Part shown: one piece after another, positions 21,331 through 31,510 of the stretch
Position numbering within the stretch: position 1 is the stretch's first letter
How the letters are laid out: each line of letters opens with the position of its first letter
NCBI RefSeq assembly: GCF_963675165.1
Contig: NC_087378.1
Location: forward strand, 1,543,525-1,607,524
DNA: 64,000 bases
Direction of reading: 5' to 3'
Source of the DNA: Halichondria panicea
Lineage: Eukaryota; Porifera; Demospongiae; Suberitida; Halichondriidae
The notes under the pieces: model-generated
What the model was told of the DNA's origin: nothing
Database searches by the model: none
The model's input: the letters and a program-made list of their open reading frames with translations, nothing else
Program-made: the position numbers and the translations under genes

Positions 21331-21792
21331 GCAATATCAAAGGGAATCAGTATACAACATATCTGATGTATGTACATAGATCAAAATTATATTGTATGGA
21401 ATTGAGCCAGAGGGCTTCATTTAGGGGTGGGGGTAGGCGCTTGCCCTCCCTGGAAATTGAAGTTGTTGCATTATAGGCCAACACACTGTGTTACAGCCTG
21501 TGACACACCAAACAAACAAAGAGCTCTTAACACTACAATAATAGATCACAGGTTATTCAACAAAGCTACTCTATAAGTATACAGATGGTGATTCCGGAGT
21601 GAGTGGCTTATCTATCTAAAACATACATGAGGCAATTTGTCAGTTGAATGATCGTTAGTTGGGTGTGGCCCAACCCTGGACGGGTTGGGAACCACTGCCA
21701 TGTCAGGATTTGTGTCACTGCAGACATGTTGCAGCCCAATCAGATTGTAGTGTTCAAGTGATGAAGGCGTGGCTTATTAACGACTCACTGTA

Positions 21793-21872
21793 ATTGTTCT
21801 AAATGGTCAGACATTCTGAACGGCATGAAGATCTTCTCACCAGTGTCAGGGTGGATGATTGCCTGAGGGGGA
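21793..21872 (-). pseudogene. Sideroflexin exon-5 fragment
   Basis: The minus strand reads [18 protein letters not shown] and then loses the VPFGTIT part through a deletion (compare the functional exon 36887–36807). It is an isolated exon copy without its neighbours, left by the segmental duplication. Confidence 0.75.
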
Positions 21873-22299
21873 GGGGATTGGTAGAGAGAGTATTACCATG
21901 GATTCAGGAGTGTATAGATCTAGTTGCAACGTATAAAAACGTTGTTCACCGTAGGACAACTACAAAAGGCCTTGCTTCATAGTCAAGAACATTGAAATTA
22001 ATTAGTGACTTTGAACATACTATATAATATTATGACAGATCACTTTTTATCACTGTACAGTTGGCTGTATCAATTATTGTTAGAGTGTAAACGTAGTATA
22101 AATTTCTTTGTCAATTAACGAAATTAATAACTGTAGCTAAAAAGTATCCAAAAAACAATGTTCAAAAAGTTTTAGCAAGATCCTGAATCCTAAGGACTTG
22201 CCAGACAATAATTCCGACAACAGCAAATAACAGGAGTGTCCCCACCACAATGGCAGATACAGTACTTTTCAAGTAGGTTGAATATCATTCCAAGTTGAA

Positions 22300-22792
22300 T
22301 GTTGAAGTGAGTACTCACACCACTAAACCACAAAGCTGATACAACTGTAGGTGGCTGTCACAGCCTGTCAGTGTGATGATGCCCATGCATGATAATACAC
22401 AGCACTGACTACATGTGTGGGTGTTCATCTAGATACATATTCAAATGACTTGAGGTGCAGAGTGTTGCTACACTACTTAAGCAAACCAAGTAAGAGAATT
22501 AATGTACATCAGCAAAAGTACTGTAAAAGAATAGAGCATTTGTTCGGGAGAAGTGGAGATGTCGAACCAAAGTAGCAAAGGCATGGTCCTCATCCTATGT
22601 TGAATCCGTAAAACAGTGCTACAGATACTCTTTGAAAATCTAGGCACTTACTTAGGAGAAGTTCAAGCAAAGATACACATACATTTGTACATAATTATGA
22701 AGCTTGTGGGTAGATCATAATCATGATCAGCTTTGTTTTGTGGTTTAGTGGTGCGAGTACTCACTTCAACATTCAACTTAGCTGGGCGGAGC
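22300..22792. repeat. Inverted repeat inside the left arm of the RecQ transposon
   Basis: AAGTTGAATGTTGAAGTGAG with TACTCACACCACTAAACCAC near 22293–22335 is mirrored by GTGGTTTAGTGGTGCGAGTA and CTCACTTCAACATTCAACTT near 22739–22782. The right transposon arm lacks the ~430 bp between, so this is either a nested insertion or an inverted duplication of the element's own end. Confidence 0.7.
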
Positions 22793-22953
22793 CCGGCACC
22801 CGTTCCCAACGGGTGGCCGGGTGACACGCTTATATAGGATTTGTACTGCTGCACTGAGGAGTGCAGCCCAATCAGATTGCAGTATTGCAAGTGGTTGGTT
22901 AACACCCACTTAGCTAGGTGGGTGTGCAGCTGGGCGGAGCTGCCTTGAGCAAA

Positions 22954-24520
22954 ATGGAGAAAGTTACACAAGTTGTCACAGAAGCTGCTAACGAGCTTGG
23001 AAGTAGTCACTTCTTTTCTGAGAGACAGAGATGTCTTTGCTGTATTGCCTACTGGATTTGGAAAGAGCCTTTGCTATGCTTGTTTGCCTGCAGCATTTGA
23101 CAAAATATTGGAGAAGGAGAAAGGTCATTCTATTGTAGTAGTAGTAGTTACTCCAGTCCTCTGCTGGCCATCATTCATGATCAGGTATGTAAGGCTAGAT
23201 AGAACATACATATAATTATACGTACATGTGCATATGAGCTGTTTACACATAACTAGATCATTCTAAGCTGGATGCTTTTATTCTATTATTATATAGGTAG
23301 CCATCTATTGTTCTAAAGGCATCTCTAGCACATATGTCTCGGGCGAGATGTCTGATGCAGCTACAATGGATGCGATCTTCCACGGAAAGTATCAGCTAGT
23401 ATTCTTTACACCTGAAATGATCATCAGCAAGAAGCATTGGAGAAGACTTCTGGGGGGAGATGTGTATGCTAATAGACTCAAGGCTTTGATAATCGATGAA
23501 GCTCATTGTGTGAAGAAATGGTATGTATTTGACTCATCGTTTATTATTAACATGTGTACCAATAATATTATTGCAGGGGTGAGACTTTCAGGCAAATGCT
23601 GTTGAGAATTAGAGAAGTGCGCAGCCTCATTCCAACATCAGTTCATGTGATGGCGCTAACAGCAACAGCTACCCGAAGTGACATTTCATTCATTTCTCGT
23701 ATTGTTGGCCTAAGAAACCCATTTGTCATTACGAGAGTCCCAGTAATCCCAAATTTGATTTATGCTGTTGGATTGTTCAAAAGTATACCAGAGACATTCC
23801 AAAACTTGGCCCAGAAATTGGTAATCGAGAGAAACAAGTTTCCCACAACAATCATATATGGACGTTCTTTTGGTGTGTGGTGACATGTACCTCTTCTTTA
23901 AGGATTACCTTGGAGCTGCATTCACAAATCCTGATGATGCACCTGATCTTCCTGAATTTCGCCTCGTGGACATGTTTACAAGTGTCACTGATCCAGCCCA
24001 TAAATCTGAAATCATTCGTTTATTTAAGGGTGATGGCAATCTTCGCATTGTTGTAGCTACTATGGAATTTGGTATGGGTGTTGATTGTCCCAACATTCGG
24101 TAAATCATTCATGTTGGCCTGTCAGTAGCCTCGATCCCAGGCCGAGTTTTCGCTTTTATAACGGTTAGGCGAACAACTGGTTGTTCGCCTAACCGTTATA
24201 AAAGCGAAAACTCGGCCTGGGATCGAGGCTAGCCTGTCAGACGATATCAGTAGCTATGTACAAGAGACTGGTAGAGCAGGTCGAGATGGTAAACCATCAC
24301 GTGTAACCCTTTTGAAGGCAAGAATTTACCATCAAGTTGATAATGAGATTAAAGAATATGCTTCAAACTTCAACACTACAGATTGTAGAAGGGATAGTCT
24401 TTTCCGAAATATTGACAATTACAAACATGTTGATCTCGGTTTCAATTGCTTGTGCTGTGATATTTGTTCTAAGTCATGTTTATGTGGACAGTGTGACCTA
24501 AGACTTAGTTACTTCTTTCA
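22954..24520 (+). pseudogene. RecQ-type ATP-dependent DNA helicase, broken
   Basis: Superfamily-2 helicase motifs appear in order: Walker A LPTGFGKSLCY (about 23045), strand VVVVVTPVLCW, motif II DEAHCVKKW (23500–23522), motif III ALTATATRSD (23658), motif V VVATMEFGMGVD (24050), motif VI QETGRAGRDG (24260–24290). A cysteine cluster follows (CLCCDICSKSCLCGQC), as in the RecQ zinc-binding domain. Introns are suggested at 23185–23297 and 23520–23578. The gene is dead. The frame changes between ELGSSHFFSERQ and VVTSFLRDRDVFAV near 23000 and again near 23870, motif I leads into a damaged Ia region, there is a stop after CPNIR, and a 106-bp MITE is inserted before motif VI. It probably once helped replication or transposition of the host element (inference). 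Confidence 0.85.
24126..24231. mobile_element. 106-bp near-perfect palindromic MITE, copy 1 (in RecQ pseudogene)
   Basis: The sequence reads TAGCCTCGATCCCAGGCCGA ... TCGGCCTGGGATCGAGGCTA, with arms of about 51 nt meeting at AACAACTGGTTGTT. It is flanked by GCCTGTCAG on both sides (9-bp duplication). A 9–10 bp duplication and an almost full-length palindrome suggest a Mutator-like (MULE) fold-back MITE. It interrupts the helicase between motifs V and VI. A second copy is at 27258. Confidence 0.9.
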
Positions 24521-24550
24521 GCTAATTACAAATTTTATTTTCATTATTAC

Positions 24551-24796
24551 CTGTGCTTCAAGAAAGCTGCTATATCTACCGAAACATTTCCTGCACATTT
24601 TGGGCAATCTGTTTTTATCACTGCCATTTACAATACTGTTAATGTCGACATCAGCACACATCTGTTCTTCCTCATTCTCCAGTAGCATTGTCCACAGGTC
24701 CAACACTTCCTTTCCAGCTGGACCATCAAGAGCTCTCCTGTTACCAGGCCTTGATAGCTCATCCCCACATCCAAAACATTGTAGCACTTGGGCCAT
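24551..24796 (-). CDS. Zinc-finger (ZAD-like) exon in the RecQ transposon
   Basis: Starts with ATG at 24796 and runs 82 codons to a GTAATA donor at 24550. Two CxxC pairs bracket the exon: CFGCGDELSRPGNRRAL near the N-terminus and MCRKCFGRYSSFLEAQ at the end. This C-x2-C...C-x2-C layout recalls the treble-clef ZAD/THAP-associated domains that open many transposon-encoded or transposon-derived proteins. No downstream exon is recognisable inside the element, so the gene is truncated. It is convergent with the helicase, overlapping its 3' side. Probably a DNA-binding or protein-interaction subunit of the mobile element (inference). Confidence 0.5.
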
Positions 24797-25168
24797 TCTT
24801 GCTCAGTACTTTATTTATTTAGTAGCAAAGTCATGTTGTTCAGTGCCAGCCAGTGTGGTGCAGTGCGGTGCATATTGCGTTTAACACCCACTTAAAATGA
24901 TTATATTCATGATGCTCCAAGCAGTATTACATAACACACAAGTACAAATCCTATATAAGCATGTCCCCCGACCTCCCGTCAGGGACGGTCGGGCTCCGCC
25001 CAACTACATTCAACTTTGAATGATTCAACCTACTTGAAAAGTACTGTATGGAGCATAGTCTGGCCTTTTGTGCTGCCTCATCCCCGGCCTGGATAGACCT
25101 ATTTTGATACAGCTGCACAGCCTGCAGGGAGAGGAAGAGATGGTCACTTTACAGTTGCATAATAATTA

Positions 25169-25718
25169 TGCCTCGGTGCGCATGCGCAAGCGAGGTATAC
25201 GGTAGTGTGTTTGTGTGTCTGTGTGTGTGTCTGTGTGTGTGTGTAGACTGCTACAGCTGCTTAAGGATGAATCAAGTGCAAGTAAGAGTTTCTATAGGCT
25301 TCTAGTCATGTTTACTTGGATTTTAATTCGTGGATTTGCAAAATAATGCTTCATTCTCGAGTTATGCCTAGTTTTGCTTACTTGGAATGCCATTGCAGCC
25401 TTTTCAGAAGAGCACGTAGCCAAACTTGTTTACCGAGTGTTACTACTCTACTTAGTAGTTAGCTCTGCACTAGAACGCTAGCTATTGGTAGCTGCAAGAG
25501 TGAGGAAGAGAGCTGCAAGGCTCTGCTGATGGCAGCCATTACTTGAACTTTTGGCATAGATAGTTTTTAACAACAATCATGGTCGATCATTACCCACTCA
25601 TTGAGTTTGCATGGAGTAAAATAATTTTATTGCAAAAAATAATGTTTAAAGCTATAATAATAGCTTTATGTGATGTAGCTTTGGCATCTCCACCGAGGCA
25701 TCAGCACCTTCGGTGCTT
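25169..25718. mobile_element. GCCTCGGTG-family MITE, copy 1
   Basis: Starts TGCCTCGGTGCGCATGCGCA and ends CACCGAGGCATCAGCACCTT plus CGGTGCTTTCA. The paralogous site in copy C (30487–30500) lacks it and reads straight through GCATAATAATTATAATGGCA, giving an empty site and a short ATTAT-like target duplication. The interior begins with a TG microsatellite and TACAGCTGC. Non-coding; it lies in dispanin copy B intron 2. Confidence 0.85.
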
Positions 25719-25799
25719 TCATTATAATGGCACTACAGTAGTGTATATGCACTGCACGTACACAACACTCATGCACAAAACACTATTATACCGTATAAT

Positions 25800-25844
25800 T
25801 ATGCCTCGGTGCGCATGCACAAGCGAGGTATACGGTAGTGTGTT

Positions 25845-25875
<31 letters not shown>

Positions 25876-26370
25876 AGACCGCTACAGCTGCTCAAGGATG
25901 AATCAAGTGCAAGTAAGAGTTTCTATAGGCTTCTAGTCATGTTTACTTGGATTTTAATTCGTGGATTTGCAAAATAATGCTTCGTTCTCGAGTTATGCCT
26001 AGTTTTGCTTACTTGGAATGCTATTGCAGCCTTTTCAGAAGAGTCCGTAGCAAAACTTGTTCACCGAGTGTTACTACTCTACTTAGTAGTTAGCTCTGCA
26101 TTAGAACACTAGCTATTGGTAGTATAGTAGAGAGCTGCAAGGCTCTGCTGGACTTGCCATAATTTTAGACTTTAACTTTTGGCATCGATCGTTTTTAACA
26201 ACAATCATGGTTGATCATTACCCACTATTCGGTTGATTGCATGCAGCAAAATTAAAGATGTTATCATGATAATTATAATCAATGTGTGTATAAAAAGCTA
26301 GCTATTAGTAGTTTTATGTTATGTAGCTTTGGCACCTCCACCGAGGCATCAGCACCCGCGGTGCTTTCAT
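25800..26370. mobile_element. GCCTCGGTG-family MITE, copy 2
   Basis: A direct repeat of the preceding element: the same TGCCTCGGTGCGCATG start, TG tract, GATGAATCAAGTGCAAGTAA interior and CACCGAGGCATCAGCACCCG end. It inserted about 80 bp away, beside a remnant ACCGTATA sequence, and in the same orientation. Confidence 0.85.
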
Positions 26371-27144
26371 TATAGTTAGTATGCATATGTACAGTGCATG
26401 CTAATAATTATAAGACTACTTTAGCTCTGATGGTGGTGACCTCGTACCTTTGCGTTATAATAGAAGGCTATTCGTCCAAAGAGGGCACAGCAAATGATGC
26501 CAAATATTATCAAGCCTCTGTTGACGGGTTCATTGCTGCTGTTACTGTTACTCTGAGGATGAGGCTGAGCATGAGGGACCGTGAATTTGTGAGAGGCTGG
26601 CTGCAATGGAATGAGTCAAATAATTATTTAGTAGTTACTATAATAATGGTGATCTCGCTGCAAGAGTGAGAATAGACAGGAAAATAGATTTAATATTCCA
26701 TTCCAAGCGATTACATACAATAATTATTATAAGAGCGAGCTTGTATTTAATATGAACACATTCTCAACACAATTCATACGTGTATAAACATACCTGATCA
26801 TATACAGGTGCCTTAGTGCTGCTGATGGTAGCAGGAGTGGTGTTGTAAGCCGGAGGGGCCTCATTTGCAGCTCAGTAGTCATCTTGTTAACGTATTTGGG
26901 TAAAAGCTCCTTCAGTAAAAGTTGATTGAGGATTATTTTGTGATTTCAAATGTGTACTATCTGCTTATATAGTCTATCTATAATTATGACCTAGGTTCAA
27001 AAACTCAAAGTGCAAAGTATCCCTTATACTAGCTTCCTCTAGTATATGCTGTATTATTACCACGTACTGTATGCATCTGTCATTCTAGTCAATTCTACAG
27101 TCTAAACTACTTGTTAAAAAACCGTGTCTGCCTTAACGTCTTCT

Positions 27145-27497
27145 CTCAAAATTCAGGCTCCATAACATCAATCTGTAACAAACAAAAGCTCTCCATGATT
27201 TTCATGCAGCTACTGATAGCTATTACCCCATACATCTATGACAACTGGTGTACCTCTTAGCCTCGATCCCAGGCCGAGTTTTCGCTTTTATAACGGTTAG
27301 GCAAACAACTAGTTGTTCGCCTAACCGTTATAAAAGCGAAAACTCGGCCTGGGATCGAGGCTAGTGTACCTCTATGATTTGTGGGAAGAGTGCTATGGAG
27401 GCTGGGAGGGCCAGTCCAAAACATGCTGTGCACATCATCGCTTGAATGGGCAGATGCATCTTTGGGAACTTACGAATAAAGTCAGTCCTGAAGAAAG
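27145..27497 (-). pseudogene. Sideroflexin exons 11–12 remnant, copy B
   Basis: The exon-11 copy (about 27480–27370) is fully open: [17 protein letters not shown]...[13 protein letters not shown], with a proper acceptor and a GTACAC donor. The exon-12 copy (about 27178–27120) reads IDVMEPEF and then TGA, losing the conserved FFNKGL end. A fold-back MITE (27258–27363) sits between them. With no upstream exons on the same copy it cannot make a full carrier. Confidence 0.8.
27258..27363. mobile_element. 106-bp palindromic MITE, copy 2
   Basis: Nearly identical in sequence and length to the copy at 24126 (arms TAGCCTCGATCCCAGGCCGA / TCGGCCTGGGATCGAGGCTA). Flanked by GTGTACCTCT on both sides, a 10-bp duplication. 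High identity between copies and between arms points to recent activity. Confidence 0.9.
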
Positions 27498-28340
27498 ATA
27501 AATTCAATGGAATGTTGTAGTTTTTTGGGACTTCCATCATAATTATATATAGCCATAAGGAATTATGGCACTGCAAAGCTGCATTGAATGTCGTGTTTTG
27601 GGACTATTATTATAATAGCCATAAGTGTATCAGAATACGTTGTACTTAAGAAGAACCTTTGTACTAGGAACCTTTGTGAATCACAAAGCTATAGAAATAT
27701 ATAGTTGTTTTGTTTTGGCTATAAAATTAATAGGCATACCATGGCTGCTGATAGCTAGAAGCATCTACATGTTTTTGAAAACAAGCAAGTACGTGACATA
27801 CAATGTACACAAAATTAATGATAATCATACAGCACACAGGAAGTGTATAGCTATGCACTTTAGACCAGCCAAAGGACATCATCGTGAGAACCTAGATATC
27901 ATATAATTAGAGGTCATTTTTCCCAACTCACAGGGACTCTACCCAATAACTCGAATTCTCACGCTACCTAGACAGAACCTAAACAGACGTCCACCAAAAT
28001 CATAAGCAGAATGCAAAATCAAAGGGAATCAATACGTACATCCTGTATACAACACACCTGATGTATGTGCACAGATCAAAGTTATTGTATAGAATTGAGC
28101 CAGAGGGCTTCATTTAGGGGTGGGGGTGGGCGCTCGCCCTCCCTGGAATTTGCATTATAGGCCAACATACTGTGTTACAGCCTGTGACACACTAACCAAA
28201 CAAAGAGCTCTTAACACTACAATAATAGATCACAGCTAGGTTATTCAACAAAGCTACTCTATAAGTATACAGATGGTGATTCTGGAGTGAGTGGCTTATC
28301 TATCTAAAACATACACGAGGCAATTCGTTGCTTACAGTTG

Positions 28341-28822
28341 TAGGCAACGAATTGCCTTGTTGTGTGATACAAAATTGCTTGCCTGAGACCTGTTGCCTGA
28401 AGTTGATCTATGGTCAACATAATATTGCCTGAAAAATTATCATTATTTATCATTAAACCACAATACTTATGCTGTCATAATTATCTGAGCACGTATCAAA
28501 TGGCCATTTGTGAGTGGCGGAGGTTAGCGAACTGATTAATTTGTATGAAGAGAGACCCTGCGTTTACAATGCAAACTTCAAGAATTAATTTTGTATCCAT
28601 TGTCTGGTCTAAATGACACTATTACGACGATGCCTCCTTTTCCTTAGTGCTGTAACCAGTAGAACAGAGTTAACAACTATCCACCATATTTTTTTGGATA
28701 AAAAGTCAGAGTACAAGTATTGTATGCAACCAGTTGCTTGCTGATTGCTTTACAACAGTAGTAGGCAACAAATTGCCTGAAAGTTGCCTGGTGTACGGTG
28801 CCCTTAAGCTAAGCTGACTCAT
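28341..28822. other. Intergenic, repeat-derived
   Basis: Holds several copies of a GGCAA(C)GAATTGCCT / TTGCCTGA word, including the palindrome AGGCAACGAATTGCCT near 28352–28370. This segment is absent from the paralogous copy B position at 21640, so it is an insertion of unknown type. No gene is seen. Confidence 0.4.
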
Positions 28823-29020
28823 ACGTATATATAAAGGGTAATTTTTGTTGGTTCAAATTTGTGTACGAAACTACCCACTTACTGTATTTTAAATATTCTT
28901 ACAGCTCAGGATAGTGACGTTGAACCTAATTGTGCCAGAAAAGTTTCATTTTCATAGGTGCTCTACTGACACGAAAAGTACGAACATTTCCACTATACGA
29001 AAATAACCTGCTATACGGTA
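28823..29020. mobile_element. 'ACCGTATAGC' family MITE, copy 2
   Basis: The right end AACCTGCTATACGGTAG and interior TACAGCTCAGGATAGTGACG match the copy at 11923. The left end is weaker (AAAGGGTAATTTTTG). Non-coding. Confidence 0.65.
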
Positions 29021-29025
29021 GATAG

Positions 29026-29358
29026 TTGGGTGTGGCCCAACCCTGATGCTCACGTAGGGTTGGGAATTTAACCACTGCCATGTCAGGGTTTGTGCCAACG
29101 GTATTTAGGATGTGGCTAGGTCATGCCACTAGCTCTATTGATTTAGCGTGTTCTTGGCTCAAGCTGGCTTGTCTTACTATTGTTACATTTTGATTTGACT
29201 GAGACAATTTACTACTTACTGGCTCGTTATTGAGCCACGCCTTCATTACTTGAACACTACAATCTGATTGGGCTGCAACATTTCTGCAGTGACACAAACC
29301 CTGACATGGCAGTGGTTCCCAACCCTATGTGAGCGTCCAGGGTTGGGCCACACCCAAT
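29026..29358. mobile_element. Inverted-repeat element with TTGGGTGTGGCCCAACCCT ends
   Basis: Left arm GTTGGGTGTGGCCCAACCCT ... CCACTGCCATGTCAGGGTTT and right arm AAACCCTGACATGGCAGTGG ... AGGGTTGGGCCACACCCAA are reverse complements over about 85 bp around a 150-bp centre. A related single arm occurs at 21656–21740. Non-coding. Confidence 0.75.
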
Positions 29359-29684
29359 TAACGTATACAGTACCATTCTTGTTTTAGCATCGGACACTTG
29401 TTAAATTGTGGCCGCTACATTTTTCAAAACTGTGTTATCGCAAAACGTTCATTCCACAATAATTATGTACTTAATAAAACCCCAACCCAACACTGACACC
29501 TCAGTTCCTACAATATCCCTAAAAACAAAAATTTCCTGGGGGCCCCCTTAAATGGCCGTGTGAATATCCAGTTTGTATCCCATTTTACTGAAATATGACT
29601 TTGCCCTCCTGTCTATTTTTTGTATGTGAAGGCCGGCCAGAATTAAAATAAAACCAATGGACTAGCAAGAGTCAGTGTACTCAC

Positions 29685-30040
29685 TTCTCAATAGCAGTCA
29701 TGATGATGGGAGGGATGACTAGGATGGGGGCAGGCAGGACAAACCTCGTTATAGCCGTCTGAGTCACAGCCTACAGGGGGAGTGAACATATCAGTGCTTA
29801 CAAAGGCAGGAAAGTTCCCATACTGGTTGGTACTAATCATGCATTGCATAGGCCTATACTTTACAAGTAGTTCTTTGCACCAAAATGTAACGAAGCATCC
29901 TCTCAAACAAGTTTCAGCAAACGATGGTTTATTGACTCACTGAAATGGTACGAATCCAGACATTCTGAACGGCATAACGATCTTCTCACCATGAAGATCT
30001 TTTTACCAGTGTCAGGTGGATGATTGCCTGAGGGGGTTGG
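29685..30040 (-). pseudogene. Sideroflexin exon 10 and exon 5 remnants, copy C
   Basis: An intact copy of exon 10 (29770–29685; [20 protein letters not shown]) lies next to a damaged copy of exon 5 (about 30033–29938), in which a short internal duplication of GAAGATCTTTTTACC/CACCATGAAGATC breaks the frame. In the functional gene four exons (6–9) lie between these two, so this copy has lost 6–9. Probably not expressed. Confidence 0.75.
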
Positions 30041-30281
30041 TAGAGAGAGCATTACCATGGATTCAGGGAGTGTAGAGCTACTGCATGTATGTATGTTATG
30101 TAAATTTTATGTGGTGGACAACTAATTTCTTCATAGTCAAGAACATTAAAATTAATTAGTGACTTCAAACAACACTTATTGTCAGAGTGTACATGTAGTG
30201 TTGTCAATTGACGAAGATAATAATATAAAAATGTATAGATCTACATGAATTGTAGTTAAAAAGTGTCCAAAAAAACAATGC

Positions 30282-31222
30282 TTAAAAAGTCTGAGCCTGA
30301 ATCCTAAGGACTTGCCAGGCAGTAATTCCTCCGACAACACCAACAAACAGGAGTGTCCCCACCACAATGGCAGTTATGGAGCATAGTCTGGCCTTTTGTG
30401 CTGCCTCATCCCCGGCCTGGATAGACTTATTTTGATACAGCTGCACAGCCTGCAGGGAGAGGAAGAGATGGTCACTTTACAGTTGCATAATAATTATAAT
30501 GGCACTACAGTAGTGTATATGCACTGCACGTACACAACACACATGCACAAAACACTATTATACCGTATATAGCCGGTAATTTTCGGGGGACAAAACATTT
30601 GTGGTAGAGCAATATTTAGTCACTTCGTGTATAATATTTTTGTGGTTGCTGCTTGCACTGCAGATAAATGTAGGCAAGGTCGCTTCATTCGTGGGTAAAT
30701 ATTCGTGGTCTGAGCTCCAACCACAAACATTTTGTCCCCCCGAAATTACCAGCTATACGGTAGTTATTATGCATTATGTACAGTGCATAATACAAGACTA
30801 CTCCAGCTCTGATGGTGGTGACCTCGTACCTGTGCGTTATAGATGTAGCCTATTCGTCCAAAGAGGGCGCAGCAAATGAGGCCACATATTATCAAGCCTC
30901 TGTTGACGGGTTCGTTGCTGCTGTTACTGTATCTCTGAGGATGAGGCTGAGCACTAGGGACCGTGAATTTGTGAGAGGCTGGCTGCAAGGGAATGAGATA
31001 GTTGCTATAATTATAGTGATCTCGCTGCAAGAACAGCAAAATAGATTTACCATTCCAAGCGATTACATTTACATGTATAAGAGCAAACTTGTATTTTCAT
31101 TTTCAACACAATTCATACGTGTATAAACATACTTGATCATATACAGGTGCCTCAGTGCTGCTGATGGTAGCAGGAGTGGTGTTGTAAGCTGGAGGGGCCT
31201 CCATTTGCAGCTCAGTAGTCAT
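30282..31222 (-). CDS. IFITM/dispanin-like (CD225-type) membrane protein, copy C
   Basis: Three exons (31222–31133, 30982–30830, 30449–30282) encode 136 aa. Head: MTTELQMEAPPAYNTTPATI with PPAY. The middle exon brings a His/Pro/Ser-rich linker (SAQPHPQRYSNSSNEPVNR) and the first membrane segment (GLIICGLICCALFGRIGYIY). The last exon has SIQAGDEAAQKARLCSITAI and the second membrane segment (VVGTLLFVGVVGGITAWQV), ending ...QAQTF. The frame is open and all splice sites are good. It starts 288 bp downstream of the sideroflexin stop on the same strand. Compared with copy A it has a longer linker and a different C-terminus. Its second intron holds an ACCGTATAGC MITE. Confidence 0.72.
30561..30763. 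mobile_element. 'ACCGTATAGC' family MITE, copy 3
   Basis: Starts TACCGTATATAGCCGGTAAT and ends ATTACCAGCTATACGGTA, with an inverted inner repeat (ACAAAACATTTGTGG / CCACAAACATTTTGTCC). It lies in intron 2 of dispanin copy C. The longer-interior subtype is shared with 32791–33094. Confidence 0.8.
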
Positions 31223-31510
31223 CTTAACTTGTTTGGGTGTTTGAGTGAAGCTCCTTCAGTGAAAGTTGATTCGATTTGTGATTGCAAATGTGCATGTACT
31301 ATCTGCTTATATACACAACCATGCATTATAAGTATGACCTCATTAAGTCAGTCCCAAAACTTCAAAGTGCTTCCTATAATTATACTTCCTGTAGCTATAC
31401 CCTTCCTCAAGTATGTTTGCTTGAAAAATGTATAAAACTACTGTATGTATGTATTCTACTGTCATTCTAGTCGATTCTACAGTACAAACTACTGTCATTT
31501 ATCATAAAAT

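Larger units (their letters stand above)
22260..25046. mobile_element. 2.8-kb TA-flanked inverted-repeat transposon carrying a RecQ-type helicase
   Basis: Ends are CAGTACTTTTCAAGTAGGTT on the left and AACCTACTTGAAAAGTACTG on the right, a perfect terminal match followed by a looser inverted repeat that includes GGGCGGAGCCCG and CTTATATAGGATTTGTAC in both arms. TA lies at 22258–22259 and again at 25047–25048. The paralogous empty sites at 14151 (copy A) and 30371 (copy C) show uninterrupted coding sequence with a single TA, so boundaries and duplication are directly verified within the window. Cargo: a broken RecQ-like helicase (+) and a zinc-finger exon (−). No DDE/D transposase is visible. 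The superfamily is undetermined; a TA duplication fits Tc1/mariner-like cut sites, but a helicase cargo is atypical for them. Confidence 0.85.
22163..26884 (-). pseudogene. IFITM/dispanin-like gene, copy B, split by a transposon
   Basis: Exon 1 (from 26884) has lost one base compared with copies A and C just after MTTELQM, which shifts the frame. Exon 2 (about 26602–26446) is open and keeps EPVNRGLIIFGIICCALFGR. Exon 3 is cut in two: 25129–25049 encodes AVQLYQNRSIQAGDEAAQKA and 22257–22163 encodes SAIVVGTLLLFAVVG...VWQVLRIQD with its stop. The 2787 bp between are a transposon (22260–25046). Intron 2 also holds two GCCTCGGTG elements. Clearly non-functional. Confidence 0.85.
21270..28340. repeat. 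Segmental duplication, copy B, enlarged by insertions
   Basis: Contains a noncoding segment (ACCTAGACAGAACCTAAACA through GAGCCAGAGGGCTTCATTTA, 21283–21640) that recurs at 27966–28330 and 32268–32403. It then holds a sideroflexin exon-5-like piece, the dispanin copy B exons and sideroflexin exon-12/11-like pieces. Relative to copy C it has gained the RecQ transposon, two GCCTCGGTG elements and a fold-back MITE. Confidence 0.75.

Noticed and set aside
22954-24520. Host RECQL/BLM gene
   Set aside because: The helicase lies wholly within TA-flanked inverted repeats that are missing from two paralogous sites, and it is frameshifted, so it is transposon cargo and not a host repair gene.
24312-24884. 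190-aa plus-strand ORF at the end of the RecQ element
   Set aside because: Only the first ~60 residues are the RecQ C-terminal segment with the Cys cluster; the rest is the antisense of the zinc-finger exon on the minus strand.
29024-29360. CRISPR-like or phage-like repeat structure
   Set aside because: The repeats are inverted, not spaced direct repeats, and the DNA is animal nuclear; explained as an inverted-repeat transposon.
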